From NCBI GenBank assembly GCA_964017125.1, contig OZ024902.1, positions 54,575,267 through 54,639,266 on the forward strand: 64,000 nt of DNA, given 5' to 3'. The notes below the pieces were generated by a model. The model had not been told where the DNA came from, ran no database searches, and saw only the letters and a program-made list of their open reading frames with translations. The stretch is from Flabesymbios commensalis. Taxonomy: Eukaryota > Annelida > Polychaeta > Terebellida > Flabelligeridae. Each line of letters begins with the position of its first letter. The first letter of the stretch is position 1. Of the stretch, positions 1-10,833 are shown piece after piece. The translations under genes and the position numbers were made by a program.

Positions 1-92
1 AGATGTCCATCTCTTCGTTTTTTGCTACTGCGGATTGCTAGTTTTTGATGGTTTCAAAAATGACATAGATCTAGTTGGAGTTTTTGTTTTAT

Positions 93-190
93 CCCAGCAA
101 ACACAAAACATTTGTATAATATTTATACAAGGTTAGACCAACGTCTTCGACGTTGGTCTAACCTTGTATAAATGTTTTGTGTTTACTGGG
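93..190. repeat. family A foldback MITE
   Basis: Starts CCCAGCAAACAC and ends GTGTTTACTGGG. The arms are mirror images around CGTCTTCGACG. It belongs to the subtype with the outer word CATTTGTATAA. Confidence 0.9.
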
Positions 191-671
191 ATGCACCCCA
201 CGCCCAGCAATGCTAAAACGTGTATTCCGACATTATGTGGATGTGGTCTGATCCCAGATGAACATTAGGCATGACAGTGCTGTGTGGGCAACAATAGTTT
301 TTACAATCAGCCTGGCGTTGAAGCCGCGGCCTTCAGAAACGTTGATGAGCATGGCATTACAGGCTGCACAGCTGTGACAACTGATCCATATGTAGGATTC
401 TGGTTAGGTCCGTGTGGAAGTAAACAGAGCATTATTACTGCGCAGAATGCAGGCCTTGCCGGACGCCCACGATCCACACTGTGTAACTACCGGGATGCTT
501 CCTCCCAGCGCCGGCTCAATGTTGGCTAAAGAGGTAGACATTTATTAAATGCTTGATACGGATCAAAGCATTCCATTTACACGGTTAACGTTCAGTAGAT
601 TGATCCACGTGGGCGGAACATGTACAATAACATTTCGCTCTGCAACGTTCGCCCAACAGTCACTACACTGC

Positions 672-777
672 AAACATGGTACATTCAACCAACGCTGGGT
701 TAAGGTTGGGACACTGTCGCATACAGTGGCCCAACAATCACCCAGCATTGGTTGAATGTGCCATCTTTGCTGGGTTA
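672..777. repeat. family A-like foldback, variant ends
   Basis: Inverted halves GGTACATTCAACCAACGCTG and its partner, ending TTTGCTGGGTT. The left end has drifted. The copy 2 counterpart is at 9510-9612. Confidence 0.65.
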
Positions 778-808
778 TGTTGGCAGTTTTCCCCCCTCCC
801 CCTATGCC

Positions 809-816
809 TATATAAG
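809..816 (+). promoter_or_regulatory. TATA-like box after a C-rich tract (copy 1)
   Basis: TATATAAG follows a CCCCCCTCCCCC tract. The same arrangement is kept in copy 2 at 9646-9653. It resembles a core promoter, but no transcript or reading frame downstream supports it. Confidence 0.2.
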
Positions 817-1171
817 CCCTATCGTACGCTGATCATCTGCTGTCTTACGTTTACCATTTTAAAAGCATAATAGTATCAACAGATAAATGAAGCTTTGCTG
901 CCCATTGCTAAGTGAACGTATAAAGTGCTGGCCCATGGCCCAACCATAAATCAGCCTTGATTTGATATTTGGCACGTGCTGCAGATCTGGCATTGACATT
1001 GCCATCCCATCAGTTCTCGACATGCCCATCTGTCCCGCCAGGTAGGCCTAGAGTTCAAACACTTGTCACACGTTCAGTACTGTAACTACGCCGTCACGAG
1101 TAAGACCGCATGTATAAGACCATTATGTAATTGCTTCGAACTGCAAGTCGACTTAATCATTACTATTCATT

Positions 1172-1350
1172 GCTGGGCGGTCTTTATACGTCAGAATCTG
1201 ACGTCTGTCAGATTCTGACGTCTAAAGACGGTCCCCGCACTACAAGAATTAAAATTTGTCTAATGGCTGTATACCAAACCAGAGCTAACTAAGACATTGA
1301 GGCCTCATATTAAGGATTAAAATTGAAAAAACCTTGGGTCTGCATGGTTT
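1172..1350 (+). repeat. P-family element
   Basis: A palindromic head built on CTTTATACGTCAGAATCTGA and its mirror, closed by GACGGTCCCCGC, followed by a body of about 110 bases (GCTAACTAAGACAT, TGAAAAAACC). Six copies are seen in the window: 1172, 1649, 6980, 10010, 10500 and 43258. Confidence 0.75.
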
Positions 1351-1648
1351 AAATATCCCAGGGCTGTAATAGTTATTAAAAATTAGTCATTTGCATGAGC
1401 TACCTGCTTCGGTTTAGTTCACTTTTTCTGTGGCTAATATACAATCCACAGAAATGCGGCACCAATCATGCACCTACACCCACCATTTCCAGACGAAAAC
1501 GTAGTCATGGAAACACATGGATACGCATGCGGTGATTGGCAGACAAGCCGGGAAGAGGAAGTCGGTCTGAATTACGAATTACTTCAGCTCCAGGGTGATA
1601 CACAAACAAAAAATAAATCATGTTATGATGGCTAGCTGACTTCACTTC

Positions 1649-1858
1649 GCCCTTTCGGGGGGACCGTCTCTATACGTCAGAATCTGACGTATACATACGT
1701 TTGATTCTGACGTCTAAAGAATATTCCCGCACTTAGGAAATTAAAAATAATTATAATGGTCGTAGACCCATAACATAGGTATTCAAATGAAGCTGAAAGA
1801 GCTAACTAAGACATCTATGATGATTTCAAATTGAAAAAACCCTTTGGTCTCTATGGCT
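1649..1858 (+). repeat. P-family element
   Basis: Same head and body as 1172-1350; the left end reads CCCTTTCGGGG. The hairpin arms are less well matched here. Confidence 0.75.
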
Positions 1859-1903
1859 TATACAAATAAATAAGGGTTGAGTTTCATGAAGACAGATGTC
1901 CCA

Positions 1904-1992
1904 GAAAACACAAAACATGTGTATAACATTTATACAATGTTGGACCAACGTTGAAGACGTTGGGCCGGCGTTGTCTAAATGTTATACAATGT
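1904..1992. repeat. family A foldback, present only in copy 1
   Basis: Starts CCCAGAAAACACAAAACATG and contains GTTGAAGACGTTGG at its centre. At the matching place in copy 2 (about 10640-10680) there is no element and the flanks are rearranged. Confidence 0.7.
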
Positions 1993-2061
1993 GATCTGGC
2001 GACTGGGAAGTCGCTGTGTTTAGATCTATCCCAGCAAGGAATATTATAGCTTCCTTGATCA

Positions 2062-2155
2062 CAGCAAACACAACACATTTGTATAACATTTATACAATTT
2101 TGGACGTTGGTCCAACATTGTACAAGTGTTATACAAATGCTTTGTGTTTACTGGG
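2062..2155. repeat. family A foldback
   Basis: Starts CAGCAAACACAACACATTTG and ends TTTACTGGG. The centre is partly deleted. The counterpart in copy 2 is 10725-10833, which keeps the centre. Confidence 0.85.
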
Positions 2156-3490
2156 ATAGCTCCCACATTGGGGTCGTGAAAAGCACCCAAATATCCTCAT
2201 ACTTCAGCTCTTCAAAATTATACTAATCGTTTATATTCTATTACATATATTATACATAGGCCTATGTGTGTTTATTTTAGTTTAGACCGATCGGAATCAA
2301 TATGTAATAACAGACTCTCTGTGCAATACAGAGTCTGTAATCATTGCCATTCTTAATGCTGTGCCCCAAAAATATGGTGCGCGGGCGATCGATTGCGCAA
2401 TGAATTACTGCGTCATTATTTGATCAATTATGTTTGTATTACTTTATAATGACAGATTTATCTCATTAGAATAATGCCTTAACGTGGGGATTTAAACACC
2501 TGTCTTTATGGGTGAATGTATCATTTAAATAGGGCTATCCTAAGATTTTTCATGAAATTATTGGTCTCAGCATACACTGAACATACAGCATAGAAAACCA
2601 CAGTTTTTGGTTATGCTATCCAGCTCTGGTTGAACCATGCAGTTCAGGGCAAACTCGGACTAATTGGTATAGTATGGAAAAAAACCGGTATCAGGGAGTT
2701 AGAATTCCTTCACTTTATAATAAACCAGTCACGAAGAGAAAGCCTGATCAATGCCAGCTTTGTCAGGAGAACGGGAGCTGAATTCTGTTTGGCATGGACA
2801 CATCGCCTGGTACAGACAGAATCCCAGATGGGATTCAGAGCATGGATCCCGGCACGCAGGGAGTCCGGCCGTGCGCTGCACGGATCGATCAGCATGTCAG
2901 TGAGTGGGTGGACGACAAGCCTCGTGTCCCGATACTTAAGTATCAAGTTACACGCTTAACACTAATAGTCGAGGGCTCCGACAAGAATTATTATCTTCAC
3001 CAGCGGTTCAAATGCACATTACTACATGTACATTGTATAATACCTGATTATAATGAGTATCATTTTTGCCGGATCGTGCTGATTTGTTCAGTGTGTTTTT
3101 CATCCATTTGAACCCACAAAATATATGTCAACTATTCCAGTTTTAATTGAATCATTTACCTTTCAAGGCACTGAGAACATTTAAAATGGAGATATGACAT
3201 CCCTAGAGTGATCATGGTGATTGTTTGATATTACTGTAAAATAATTCCGAACTGTTATTTTATTGCTCCTAAACTATGAAGCCCTCAATGAATGCTGTGC
3301 AATGCATGGTGGTCAATGAACCTTTGCCTTTTCGCAGGTGTATTTCATTACCTATAACATTAAAACTACTATTTTCACCCACTTAGCTTTAACAGTTTAA
3401 GTAACAACTACTCAAATCTACAAAAAAATGGTACAACAATAAAAAGAACGACTTCAGTCGTGTGATATAAATATATAAAGCCTAGCAGAC
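2156..3490. other. duplicated non-coding stretch
   Basis: Unique-looking duplicated DNA. A small stem (2311-2337, AGACTCTCTGT pairing with ACAGAGTCT) is present here and missing in copy 2. Open frames at 2630-2959 and 11254-11607 line up, but most base changes between them alter amino acids and the middle of the frame is not alignable, so I do not call a gene. Confidence 0.5.
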
Positions 3491-3585
3491 AATATATTAA
3501 CCTGTTTGAATGTTGGTTCAGACCGTCGTCTCCGGCACTGACACAACATTAAAACAACGTCTAGTGTTTTATGGGATATGAATTA

Positions 3586-3694
3586 CCCAGGAAACACAAT
3601 ACGTTGAATCAATGTTGGTTTGACGTTGGTCCACTGTCTACGACGCTGGACCAACGTTAAACCAACATCGATTCAACATTTTGTGTCTGCGAGG
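3586..3694. repeat. family A foldback (GTTGAATCAA subtype)
   Basis: Arms GTTGAATCAATGTTGGTTTG and mirror around CGTCTACGACG. A decayed relative lies just upstream at about 3495-3575. Counterpart: 12246-12354. Confidence 0.9.
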
Positions 3695-4282
3695 TATATA
3701 GGCCTACATCCGAGAGAGATCAGCAGCTATAAAAGGTAGAATTCATCATGGTGAAATGCTGACAAACTCATACAGATACTAAGTCGAGAAAAGCACCATA
3801 TTCAATGTGCGTGCATGCCTGTTCAAATTTCACTCGAAATTTTAAAAAGCTGAGATCACTGATGGCAATAATTCGAAGTCTTGGATGTGTTCCTGTAGCC
3901 TGATAAACTGTGATCATATTTGGGGATCACATCTGCCCTCACACCAAGTACATGTAGACATGGAATGCTATAATGTCAAGTGACGACACCGATCGTGCTC
4001 AGTTTCAATGTCCCCCATAGCGATACCGCCTCCAACGTTTTCCCAATGTCAGTCTCTTCTCAAATATTTGAAATCAAATGTAATTCAAAGATGCTGACAT
4101 TTTATCACGCTCATTTACACCTGAAACCGTTTTTGTTATCGGTGTTTAATAATGAAATAAGAAATATTATTGTCACCTCGCCGCTGCTTCCGCCGTTGAC
4201 CAGATACTCAGTGCAGCAGTGCTCGGCGAAGGAAAGGTACGACATTTACCACAAAAAAACGACAATTGACACGCCCCTCAAC

Positions 4283-4332
4283 AGCCCAGTGCTGGCAGAG
4301 ACGTTGGCACAACCTCTGGCCAGCGTTGGGCC
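4283..4332. repeat. family A-like remnant, one arm shortened
   Basis: AGTGCTGGC faces CTGGCCAGCGTTGGG. The copy 2 counterpart (12958-13020) is a full inverted repeat with CTAGAGGTTGT against ACAACCTCTAG, so part of the left arm was lost in copy 1. Confidence 0.6.
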
Positions 4333-4381
4333 GCTACCTTGGCTTTGTTTTAATGTCCCACATCAGACCAGCATCACCATG

Positions 4382-4490
4382 CCCAGCAGACACAAGACGT
4401 TGAATCAACGTTGTTTTAACGTTGGTCCACCGTCCACGACGCTGGACCAACGTCAAACCAACATTGATTCAACGGCTTGTGTCTCTTGGA
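4382..4490. repeat. family A foldback (GTTGAATCAA subtype)
   Basis: Begins CCCAGCAGACACAAGACG with mirrored arms. Counterpart: 13070-13173. Confidence 0.88.
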
Positions 4491-4844
4491 CACCATCACG
4501 ACATTAAACTAGATCTGCAATGACGTCAATCCGTCTGGGTCTCCAACCCATTATGTCCAACGAGCGCTGTTCATGGTGCTGAAATATCAATAAATTATAT
4601 TATTTTTTCACTGCAACAATTATTCATAAACTTAATGTGAATATATATTATATGTCACGCTTGATATATGGCATTTGGAAACGTTATAGTACAAACCACG
4701 TGGACATCTATTCAAATAAGATGGATGTGGTTAAGTGCTGACCTAAAAAATACGCCATCAGCGAAGAAAAGTCATGACCGAATAACAGCAGCATCAGATG
4801 ACACTTTTATTGTGACTAACAGCTGACCTTGATCATGGGTTCAA

Positions 4845-5083
4845 CCCTTTACCCGCCGGTGCCGTCCATATTCGTTTTTTACAGTTTTCATCAGCACATT
4901 ACATATCAGCTTTTAAACATGTTAAAGATAAAAAGTGGCATTAATCAGCAAAATTCAAAATTTGTTGACTTCCGTTTTGCCAAATCTGAATAATTTTCAC
5001 TCACTTGAAGCTGTGGATCGCGTCAGCGCGACACAACTTCAAGTGGGTGAAAATTCGAATTGGATAATTTGGCGGCTAAAGGG
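4845..5083 (-). mobile_element. family C TTAA MITE, reversed relative to copy 2
   Basis: Ends CCCTTTACCCGCCGG and GGCGGCTAAAGGG, followed by TTAA; the left flank is TTCAA. The internal hairpin ACTTGAAG...CTTCAAGTGG has a CGCGTCAGCGCG loop. It is in the same flanks as 13529-13765 but points the other way. Confidence 0.85.
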
Positions 5084-5106
5084 TTAATAACTATGAATAC
5101 CCTTAA

Positions 5107-5315
5107 CCCTTAGAGCACTGATGACGACTACACTAGACATTCTGTATTTCTACTAGCAGCTGTATCACTCCTGATAACCAGTTGTTAAAAAAAATGCTTT
5201 CAATCTTGAAACACTGATATATGTTGGGACTTAAATTTCACAAATAACACAAATTTTCGGTCACACAACTTCAAATGGCTGAAAATTTAAATTTCTTTGC
5301 TGAGAGCTCTAAGGG
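5107..5315 (+). mobile_element. family D TTAA MITE, absent from copy 2
   Basis: CCCTTAGAGC...GCTCTAAGGG flanked on both sides by TTAA. Copy 2 has an intact empty site, CCTTAATAAC, at about 13783-13792. It is therefore an insertion after duplication, or a precise loss from copy 2. Confidence 0.9.
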
Positions 5316-5371
5316 TTAATCCCAACATTATATTAATCCGGTGCATTGACCAAGTATGCTTAACTATGATT

Positions 5372-5690
5372 ATGGAAACGTTTCCTCTTTACCTTTTTTG
5401 TATTGATTTTATTTCTATTTGGATATAATTTTTAGTAGCATATTTGCCTACTGACCACCACGATGGGGTTCGAATCCTGGGTCTGAAGAGTGGTGCTAAT
5501 GTCGTTTAGTCGACAACAGTCCATCTTATATCATGGAAACGTTTCTTTTTTATTGACTATAGGTCTTGGTCATTTTGAATATACTTTTTTTATAGTCAAA
5601 TTTGGTTACTGACCACCAGGGTAGGGTTCGAATCCTGGGTCTGAAGAGTAGTGTCAATGCCATTTAGCCGGCAGCAGCTGGAAATCGATC
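5372..5690 (+). repeat. tandem repeat, two 161 bp units with a tRNA B-box-like word
   Basis: Each unit starts ATGGAAACGTTTC and contains ACTGACCACC then GGGTTCGAATCCTGG (5466-5480 and 5624-5638), which resembles an RNA polymerase III B box. Copy 2 has a single unit, with the box mutated (13934-13949). It may be a tRNA-derived SINE fragment. Confidence 0.6.
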
Positions 5691-5873
5691 ATGTATTTTA
5701 TTTTATTTGACTAATCGCGTACATTGTGATATGGAGGTATATGTACATGACGGCATGTCATTGAAATTATGCCGGGAACCAACGGAGATGATATTATATC
5801 CAATAATCCGTCAGATACTTTATTATACTTGTACATCAATATTCTTAGATTTGTCCTACCAGCGCCGATCCAA

Positions 5874-5982
5874 CCCGAGAGACACAAAACATTAGCATAG
5901 TATTTGTACAACGTTGGCCCAACGTTTTCGACGTTGGTCCAACATTGTACAAATATTATACAAATGTTTTGTGTTTACTGAG
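5874..5982. repeat. family A foldback (CATTTGTATAA subtype)
   Basis: Mirrored arms around CGTTTTCGACG, ending GTGTTTACTGAG. Counterpart: 14189-14296. Confidence 0.88.
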
Positions 5983-6309
5983 AAGAGGGTCATAGACGTT
6001 GGCTCACCATTGTATCATTGTTGGGTGATCATCTACTTCCTGCACGGTATATCATGTCTGGATACACGTCATGTAGTGTGATATATAAGTCCTGAAGTTT
6101 AATCCCACACAGTACATGAGATATATGTACTTTAGTCCATCTTATATTATGATCGACCATCCGCACCTGAATATCGATAATGTAGAATTTTTCTATTCAT
6201 TTGTTTTCTTTTTTACTCGTGTTTGATCATTATGACTCCTCGTACTACCAGGATATATATGTTTTTTACTTCTGTCAGTGTGCATTTTTTACCAACTTCA
6301 CACCAAGTC

Positions 6310-6450
6310 AGAAAGTACTTGTCTGATTGTCTTCAAATTATGCACACTACACCTCTAGGGGTCTAGTTGTGCATTTTTGGGTAACTATTTTTTGGCCCAC
6401 CTCTGGTTATATGGTCTAATTAGTTGTTTTGGCATACATTTCCGGACCAT
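6310..6450 (+). repeat. short repeat unit, shared with the end of copy 2
   Basis: TGTCTTCAAATT...ACACCTCTAGGGGTCTA. The same unit occurs twice in copy 2 (14627-14694 and 14769-14838), so it is locally tandem there. Confidence 0.6.
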
Positions 6451-6454
6451 CCCA

Positions 6455-6800
6455 GGTGAGATGAAGTTCATAAACTTTTTATCAAAAAACAGCTCATGAA
6501 AAATCATGACTATGAATGAACACTTGATGAACTTATGTTGTTCATGATTTAGATCATGTAGTTGATATGGAGAGTTTGATGAATAGTAATGATTTTTTTG
6601 AACTTGGTAAAATCAATTAAGTTCATAGCGTGTTTAAGAAAGGTCATGAGAGACAGTTTCATGAACTTTGATAAATTATTATGAACTATATCAGGCTTAA
6701 TTCGGTTCATGGCTAGTTCATGAAAACTCACGATTGATAGTTTCATGAACTGTGAAGAATTGTCTGGATTTAGTTCATGTTCATGAACTGTGATGAAGGA
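6455..6800. repeat. GTTCAT/ATGAAC-rich repeat
   Basis: About a dozen copies of GTTCAT or ATGAAC in both orientations in 350 bases, several as the palindrome TTCATGAA. It starts exactly where homology to copy 2 stops. The family was not recognised. Confidence 0.55.
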
Positions 6801-6979
6801 TAATTGCTACCCTGGCGAGCATGGTGTAAATTACACAATGTCTATTAACTAATTAATTAGAAAATTAGGACTGAGTTAGGCTATCAACCACAGAATACAT
6901 ACTATTTTCAAATAATTAGTTTTTCTGATTTCTGTTCAGTTTTGTGTGAATCTGTGAGAGGGTTATCTCTTTCTTGTTT

Positions 6980-7178
6980 TGATTAAAACCATCAAAAGGG
7001 TTTTCATGAATTTGAAATCATCATATATGTCTTTGTCGGCTAATTACGATTCATTTGAATACCTATGTCATGGGTCTACGGCCATCATAAATGTTTTATT
7101 TACTTCAGTGCGGGTCTACAGACTCACGTCTACATACGTCAGATTCTGCCGCGTAAAGACGGTCCCGCGCTAGCCGAT
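6980..7178 (-). repeat. P-family element
   Basis: Reverse copy of the P body (TCATATATGTC, GATTCATTTGAATACC) ending in a decayed head, TACGTCAGATTCTGCC then GACGGTCCCGCGC. Confidence 0.7.
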
Positions 7179-7179
7179 G

Positions 7180-7660
7180 GATTATTATCGTCTGCATGGT
7201 GGTTTTCAGTGTTGAAACAAGCAGATGGAGACATAATCTGCTTTGATATCACCCTAGTGATTGTGAAAATTTCCCTTGATGAAGAGTCGGACAGTGACCT
7301 ATTCACCAGCGCCCCCATCCTTTTTGGTCCACTTGTCGTCATTAAGACCACCATATGGCATTCAAAAAGAGTTTACGAGCAAGAGGCATGTAGAATTTTT
7401 TCGTGGTGCTTGCAGCTCGTCATGCAATGTCTTCAAATTTTCAAAACAATCTATCTGAGCTAATTATCTGGATCTTTATTCCACCTCTACTTGATTTAAC
7501 AGAATGAAAGACGTGTTTTCACCATATTTTATGATCTTTGACGCGAGAATTTAAAACAACATTATTCGCTCTTCACAGAGCCATAGACGATAAAAACTTT
7601 TAAAAATATTTAGTCTGTTATATATTCATAGGCCTAGATGTATTTGCTTATTGCAGAATA
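7180..7660. other. no feature seen
   Basis: AT-rich spacer between the two duplication copies. Overlapping short open frames on both strands (7065-7463, 7139-7354) show no recognisable motif. Confidence 0.4.
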
Positions 7661-7993
7661 CAGAACACGGCGTTAGCTCATCGGTATCGGCTCGACCACT
7701 GAAGTTAAGCAACGTCGGGCCCGGTTCATAATTAGATGGGTGGCCGCCTGGGACTGCCAGGTCCTCTATACACTAGGACATGCGTGCAGCGATGGTGTGT
7801 CGTGGGGCTCAAGAGAACCACGTAAATCAGATGGCTCGTCTGACTGACCTAGAGTTGGACGTAAAAGAACCTCAATGGACGTAGGCGTAGTTCCCATACA
7901 GCGAGACCCCACAATGTGGCGCGATAGTGCCCGTGGCGCGATGGCACAATAGTGCGTACTGTCACGTAACATACAGATACAGATATTGTCAGA
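7660..7993 (+). mobile_element. 5S rRNA-derived SINE (SINE3 type)
   Basis: The head, about 7664-7772, is 5S-like: GAAGTTAAGCAACGTCGGGC at 7701-7720 (box A region), AGATGGGTGGCCGCCTGGGA further on (box C region). Unlike a 5S gene it continues into an unrelated body of about 200 bases (GTGTCGTGGGGCTCAAGAGA, GGCGCGATAGTGCC) and ends in a short ACATACAGATACAGATA repeat. The 5' part of the 5S region is diverged. This points to a SINE rather than a working rRNA gene. Confidence 0.82.
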
Positions 7994-8036
7994 CCACTCA
8001 CTACATCGATATTAAGCTGTTTTGTTTTCAATTAGT

Positions 8037-8144
8037 CCAGCAAACAAAAGCATTTGTATAACAATTTTGTACAACGTCGGCCCAACGTCTTTGACGTCGG
8101 TCCAGCATTGTACAAATGTTATACTAATGTTTTGTGTTTGCTGC
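8037..8144. repeat. family A foldback (CATTTGTATAA subtype)
   Basis: Mirrored arms around CGTCTTTGACG. The left end CCAGCAAACAAAAGC is slightly altered. Confidence 0.85.
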
Positions 8145-8513
8145 ATGGGTTCAAGTTCATGTGCGTCAATAATTTTACTTTTTTGCAGGGAGTAGACGCC
8201 CACCTTCCCCTATCCTCACCACCACTGGGATGGATCTCTGTCCAGGCAGATCAAAGCTTTTCTCTGATATGGTAACTGAAACGACTCTGGAGTATTGACC
8301 TGCGGATAATACCCTGGACTGTCCGCTGACTCAGGAAGGCCAACCAGGTCTCTTCACCACCTGGATCGCGCGTGGGCCGTCTCACACTCTGTGCCAGCCA
8401 GAGTCCTGTGGGACGCGCGGGGACGCTTCTCCCGTGATTCCTGGTGGGCGTCTGTACACGCTCTCCGGGATCACTGGGATTGTGGATCCTGTCCTAAAGA
8501 TAAGCTTCCCTGC

Positions 8514-8586
8514 CCAGTAAGCACTCTACGTTGGTTTTATGTTGGGCCAACGTCGTAGCATTGCTTGTTTTGCTGGCCAACGTTAT
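8514..8586. repeat. family A fragment
   Basis: CCCAGTAAGCAC start, GGGCCAACGTCGTAG centre and CTGGCCAACG. One arm is mostly missing. Confidence 0.5.
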
Positions 8587-8908
8587 CAAGGTACGTCAGC
8601 TTGGCTATCTAGAAACTCACATTGACCAAGATTATTATTGACCAATACTATCTCTGCTTTGATAACAAGTGCAGCAATTAAAGTAATAATGTCTGAAAAT
8701 ATTTTCCAAAAACATCTTGATAGTGGTCTATGTATTGGAAATACTGGCAATAATTTATTTCTCATCGCTTTATTGGTATGAGTCGTGCTGCATTATTTAA
8801 GGGTGGCAAAACGAGAAGATGTCCATCTCTTCGTTTTTTGCTACTGCGGATTGCTAGTTTTTGATGGTTTCAAAAATTACATAGATCTAGTTGGAGTTTT
8901 TGTAATAT

Positions 8909-9016
8909 CCCAGCAAGCCATCACATTTTTATAACATTTATACAACGTCAGCCCAACGTCTTCGACGTTGGTCTAACCTTGTATAAATGTTATACAAATG
9001 TTTTGTGTTTACTGGG
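8909..9016. repeat. family A foldback (copy 2 of 93-190)
   Basis: Same site as 93-190. The left end has changed to CCCAGCAAGCCATCAC, while the right end GTGTTTACTGGG is intact. Confidence 0.88.
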
Positions 9017-9509
9017 ATCAGTATTTCTGCTGGGATGCACCCCACGCCCAGCAATGCTAAAACGTGTATTACCTGTTATGTGGATGTGGTCTGATCCCAG
9101 ATGATCATTAGGCATGACAGTGCTGTGTGGGCAAGAGTTTTATACAATGAGCCTGACGTTAAAGTCGCGGTCTTCAGAAACGTTGATGAGCATGGCATTA
9201 CAGGCTGCACAGCTGTGACAACTGATCCATATGTAGGATTCTGGTTAGGTCCGTGTGGAAGTAAACAGAGCATTACTGCGCAGAATGCAGGCCTTGCTGG
9301 ACGCCCACGATCCACACTGTGTAACTACCGGGATGCTTCCGCCCAGCGCTGGCCTAATGTTGGCTAAAGCGATAGACATTTATTAAATGCTTGATACGGA
9401 TCAAGGCATTCCATTTACACTGTTAACGTTCAGTAGATTGATCCACGTGGGCGGGACATGTACATTAAAATTTCGCTCCGCAACGTTCGCCCAGCAGTCA
9501 CTACACTGC

Positions 9510-9612
9510 AAACATGGTACATTCAACCAATGCTGGGTTAATGTTGGACAGCGTCGCAGACAGTGGACCAACATTAACCCAGCATTGGCTTAATGTACTA
9601 TCTTTGCTGGGT
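9510..9612. repeat. family A-like foldback (copy 2 of 672-777)
   Basis: GGTACATTCAACCAATGCTG and its mirror around CAGCGTCGCAGACAGTGG; the centre is better preserved than in copy 1. Confidence 0.65.
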
Positions 9613-9645
9613 TATGTTGGCTGTGTTCCCCCCTCCCCCTATGTC

Positions 9646-9653
9646 TATATAAG
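9646..9653 (+). promoter_or_regulatory. TATA-like box after a C-rich tract (copy 2)
   Basis: Counterpart of 809-816 in the second duplication copy, with the same C-rich tract just upstream. Same reservation. Confidence 0.2.
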
Positions 9654-10009
9654 CCCTATCGTACGCTGATCATCTGCTGTCTTATGTTTACCATTTAAAA
9701 AACATAATAGTATCAACAGATAAATGATGCTTTGCTGCCCATTGCTAAGTGAACGTATAAAGTGCTGGCCCATGGTATTAAACAATAAATCAGTCTTGAT
9801 TTGATATTCGGCACGTGCTGTAGATCTGGCATTGACATTGTCCATCCCAACTCGACATGCATCCCATCTGTCTCGCCAGGTAGGCCTAGTGTTCAAGCAC
9901 TTGTCACACGTTCAGTAGTCTAACTACGCCGTCACGAGTATTAAGACCGCATGTATAAGACCATTAGGCCTATGTAATTGCTTCGAACTTCAGGTCGACT
10001 TAATACATT

Positions 10010-10200
10010 GTGGGGGCCGTCTTTATACGTCAGAATCTGACGTCTGTCAGATTCTGACGTATACAAAGACGGTCCCCGCACTAGAAGAATTGAAATATGT
10101 CTAATGTCTAATCACCAGACCATTATAGGAAAGAGCTAGCTAAGACATTTATGCCCCATATTAAGATTTAAAATCGAAAAAGCCTTTGGTCCCCATGGTT
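10010..10200 (+). repeat. P-family element (copy 2 of 1172-1350)
   Basis: Head palindrome GTCTTTATACGTCAGAATCT and mirror, closing GACGGTCCCCGCAC. Confidence 0.75.
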
Positions 10201-10499
10201 TAAATATCCCAGGGCTGTATTGGTTATTAAAAATTAGTCATTTGCATGAGCTACCTGCTTCGGCTTAGCTCACTTTTTATGTGGCTAATATAGAATCCAC
10301 AGAAATGCGACACCAATCATGCAACCACACCCACCATTTCCCGACGAAAACGTAGTCATGGCAACACATGGATACGCATGCGGTGATTGGCAGACAAGCC
10401 GGGAAGAGGAAGTCGGTATGAATTACGAATTACTTCAGCTCCGGGGTAATACACAAACAAAAAAGAAATCATGTAATGATGGATAGCTGACTTCACTTA

Positions 10500-10640
10500 G
10501 CCCTTGCAGCGCGGGGACCGTCCCTATACGTCAGAAGCTGACGTCTACAAACGTTTGATTCTAACGTCTAAAGAAGATTCCCGCACTTGGGAAATTAAAA
10601 ACAATTATAATGGCCGTATTCTACGGCCATCATATGGGGA
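10500..10640 (+). repeat. P-family element, 3' part deleted
   Basis: Left end CCCTTGCAGCGCGGGGACCG. The body breaks off at about 10615, where copy 1 continues for a further 100 bases. Confidence 0.65.
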
Positions 10641-10724
10641 CGGTCAGTGAACCACTGGGAAGTTGCTGTGTTCAGATCTATCCCAGCAAGGAATATAGGT
10701 CTAATATATTATAACTTCCTTGCT

Positions 10725-10833
10725 CCCAGAAAACACAAAACATTTGTATAACATTTGTACAACGTTGGCCCAACGTCTTCGACGCTGGTCCAACATTGTA
10801 CAAATGTTATACAAATGTTTTGTGTGTATTGGG
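10725..10833. repeat. family A foldback
   Basis: Complete: CCCAGAAAACACAAAACA, centre CGTCTTCGACG, end GTGTGTATTGGG. Confidence 0.88.

Larger units (their letters stand above)
1..6450 (+). repeat. segmental duplication, copy 1 (enters from left edge)
   Basis: Aligns in the same orientation with 8817-14765; base 1 pairs with 8817. Homology covers MITEs and unique sequence alike and fades at about 6450, where a GTTCAT-rich repeat begins. Copy 1 is longer because it holds an extra family A element (about 1904-1992), an extra TTAA MITE (5107-5315) and a second unit of a 161 bp tandem repeat (5372-5690). The left end lies outside the window. No gene is recognisable inside. Confidence 0.92.

Noticed and set aside
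284-529. Open frame kept in both duplication copies (also 9101-9367), with a long identical core
   Set aside because: The stretch differs by an in-frame three-base indel, but the other changes are mostly amino-acid altering, there is no recognisable domain, and identity extends over non-coding DNA alike.
809-816. TATA box as proof of a promoter or a terminal repeat of a larger element
   Set aside because: No transcript, reading frame or paired terminal repeat supports either; it is listed only as a weak motif.
3980-4507. 175-codon open frame
   Set aside because: Its 3' third is a family A foldback; the copy 2 counterpart is interrupted after 72 codons.
7664-7772. Functional 5S rRNA gene
   Set aside because: The 5' third is diverged and the sequence runs into a SINE body without a T-run terminator at the 5S end.
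8189-8518. Possible exon between a TTTTTTGCAG acceptor and a CAGTAAGC donor, with a 60-codon open stretch from about 8325
   Set aside because: All three frames contain a stop between the two sites and the peptide resembles nothing I know; the donor lies in a MITE fragment.
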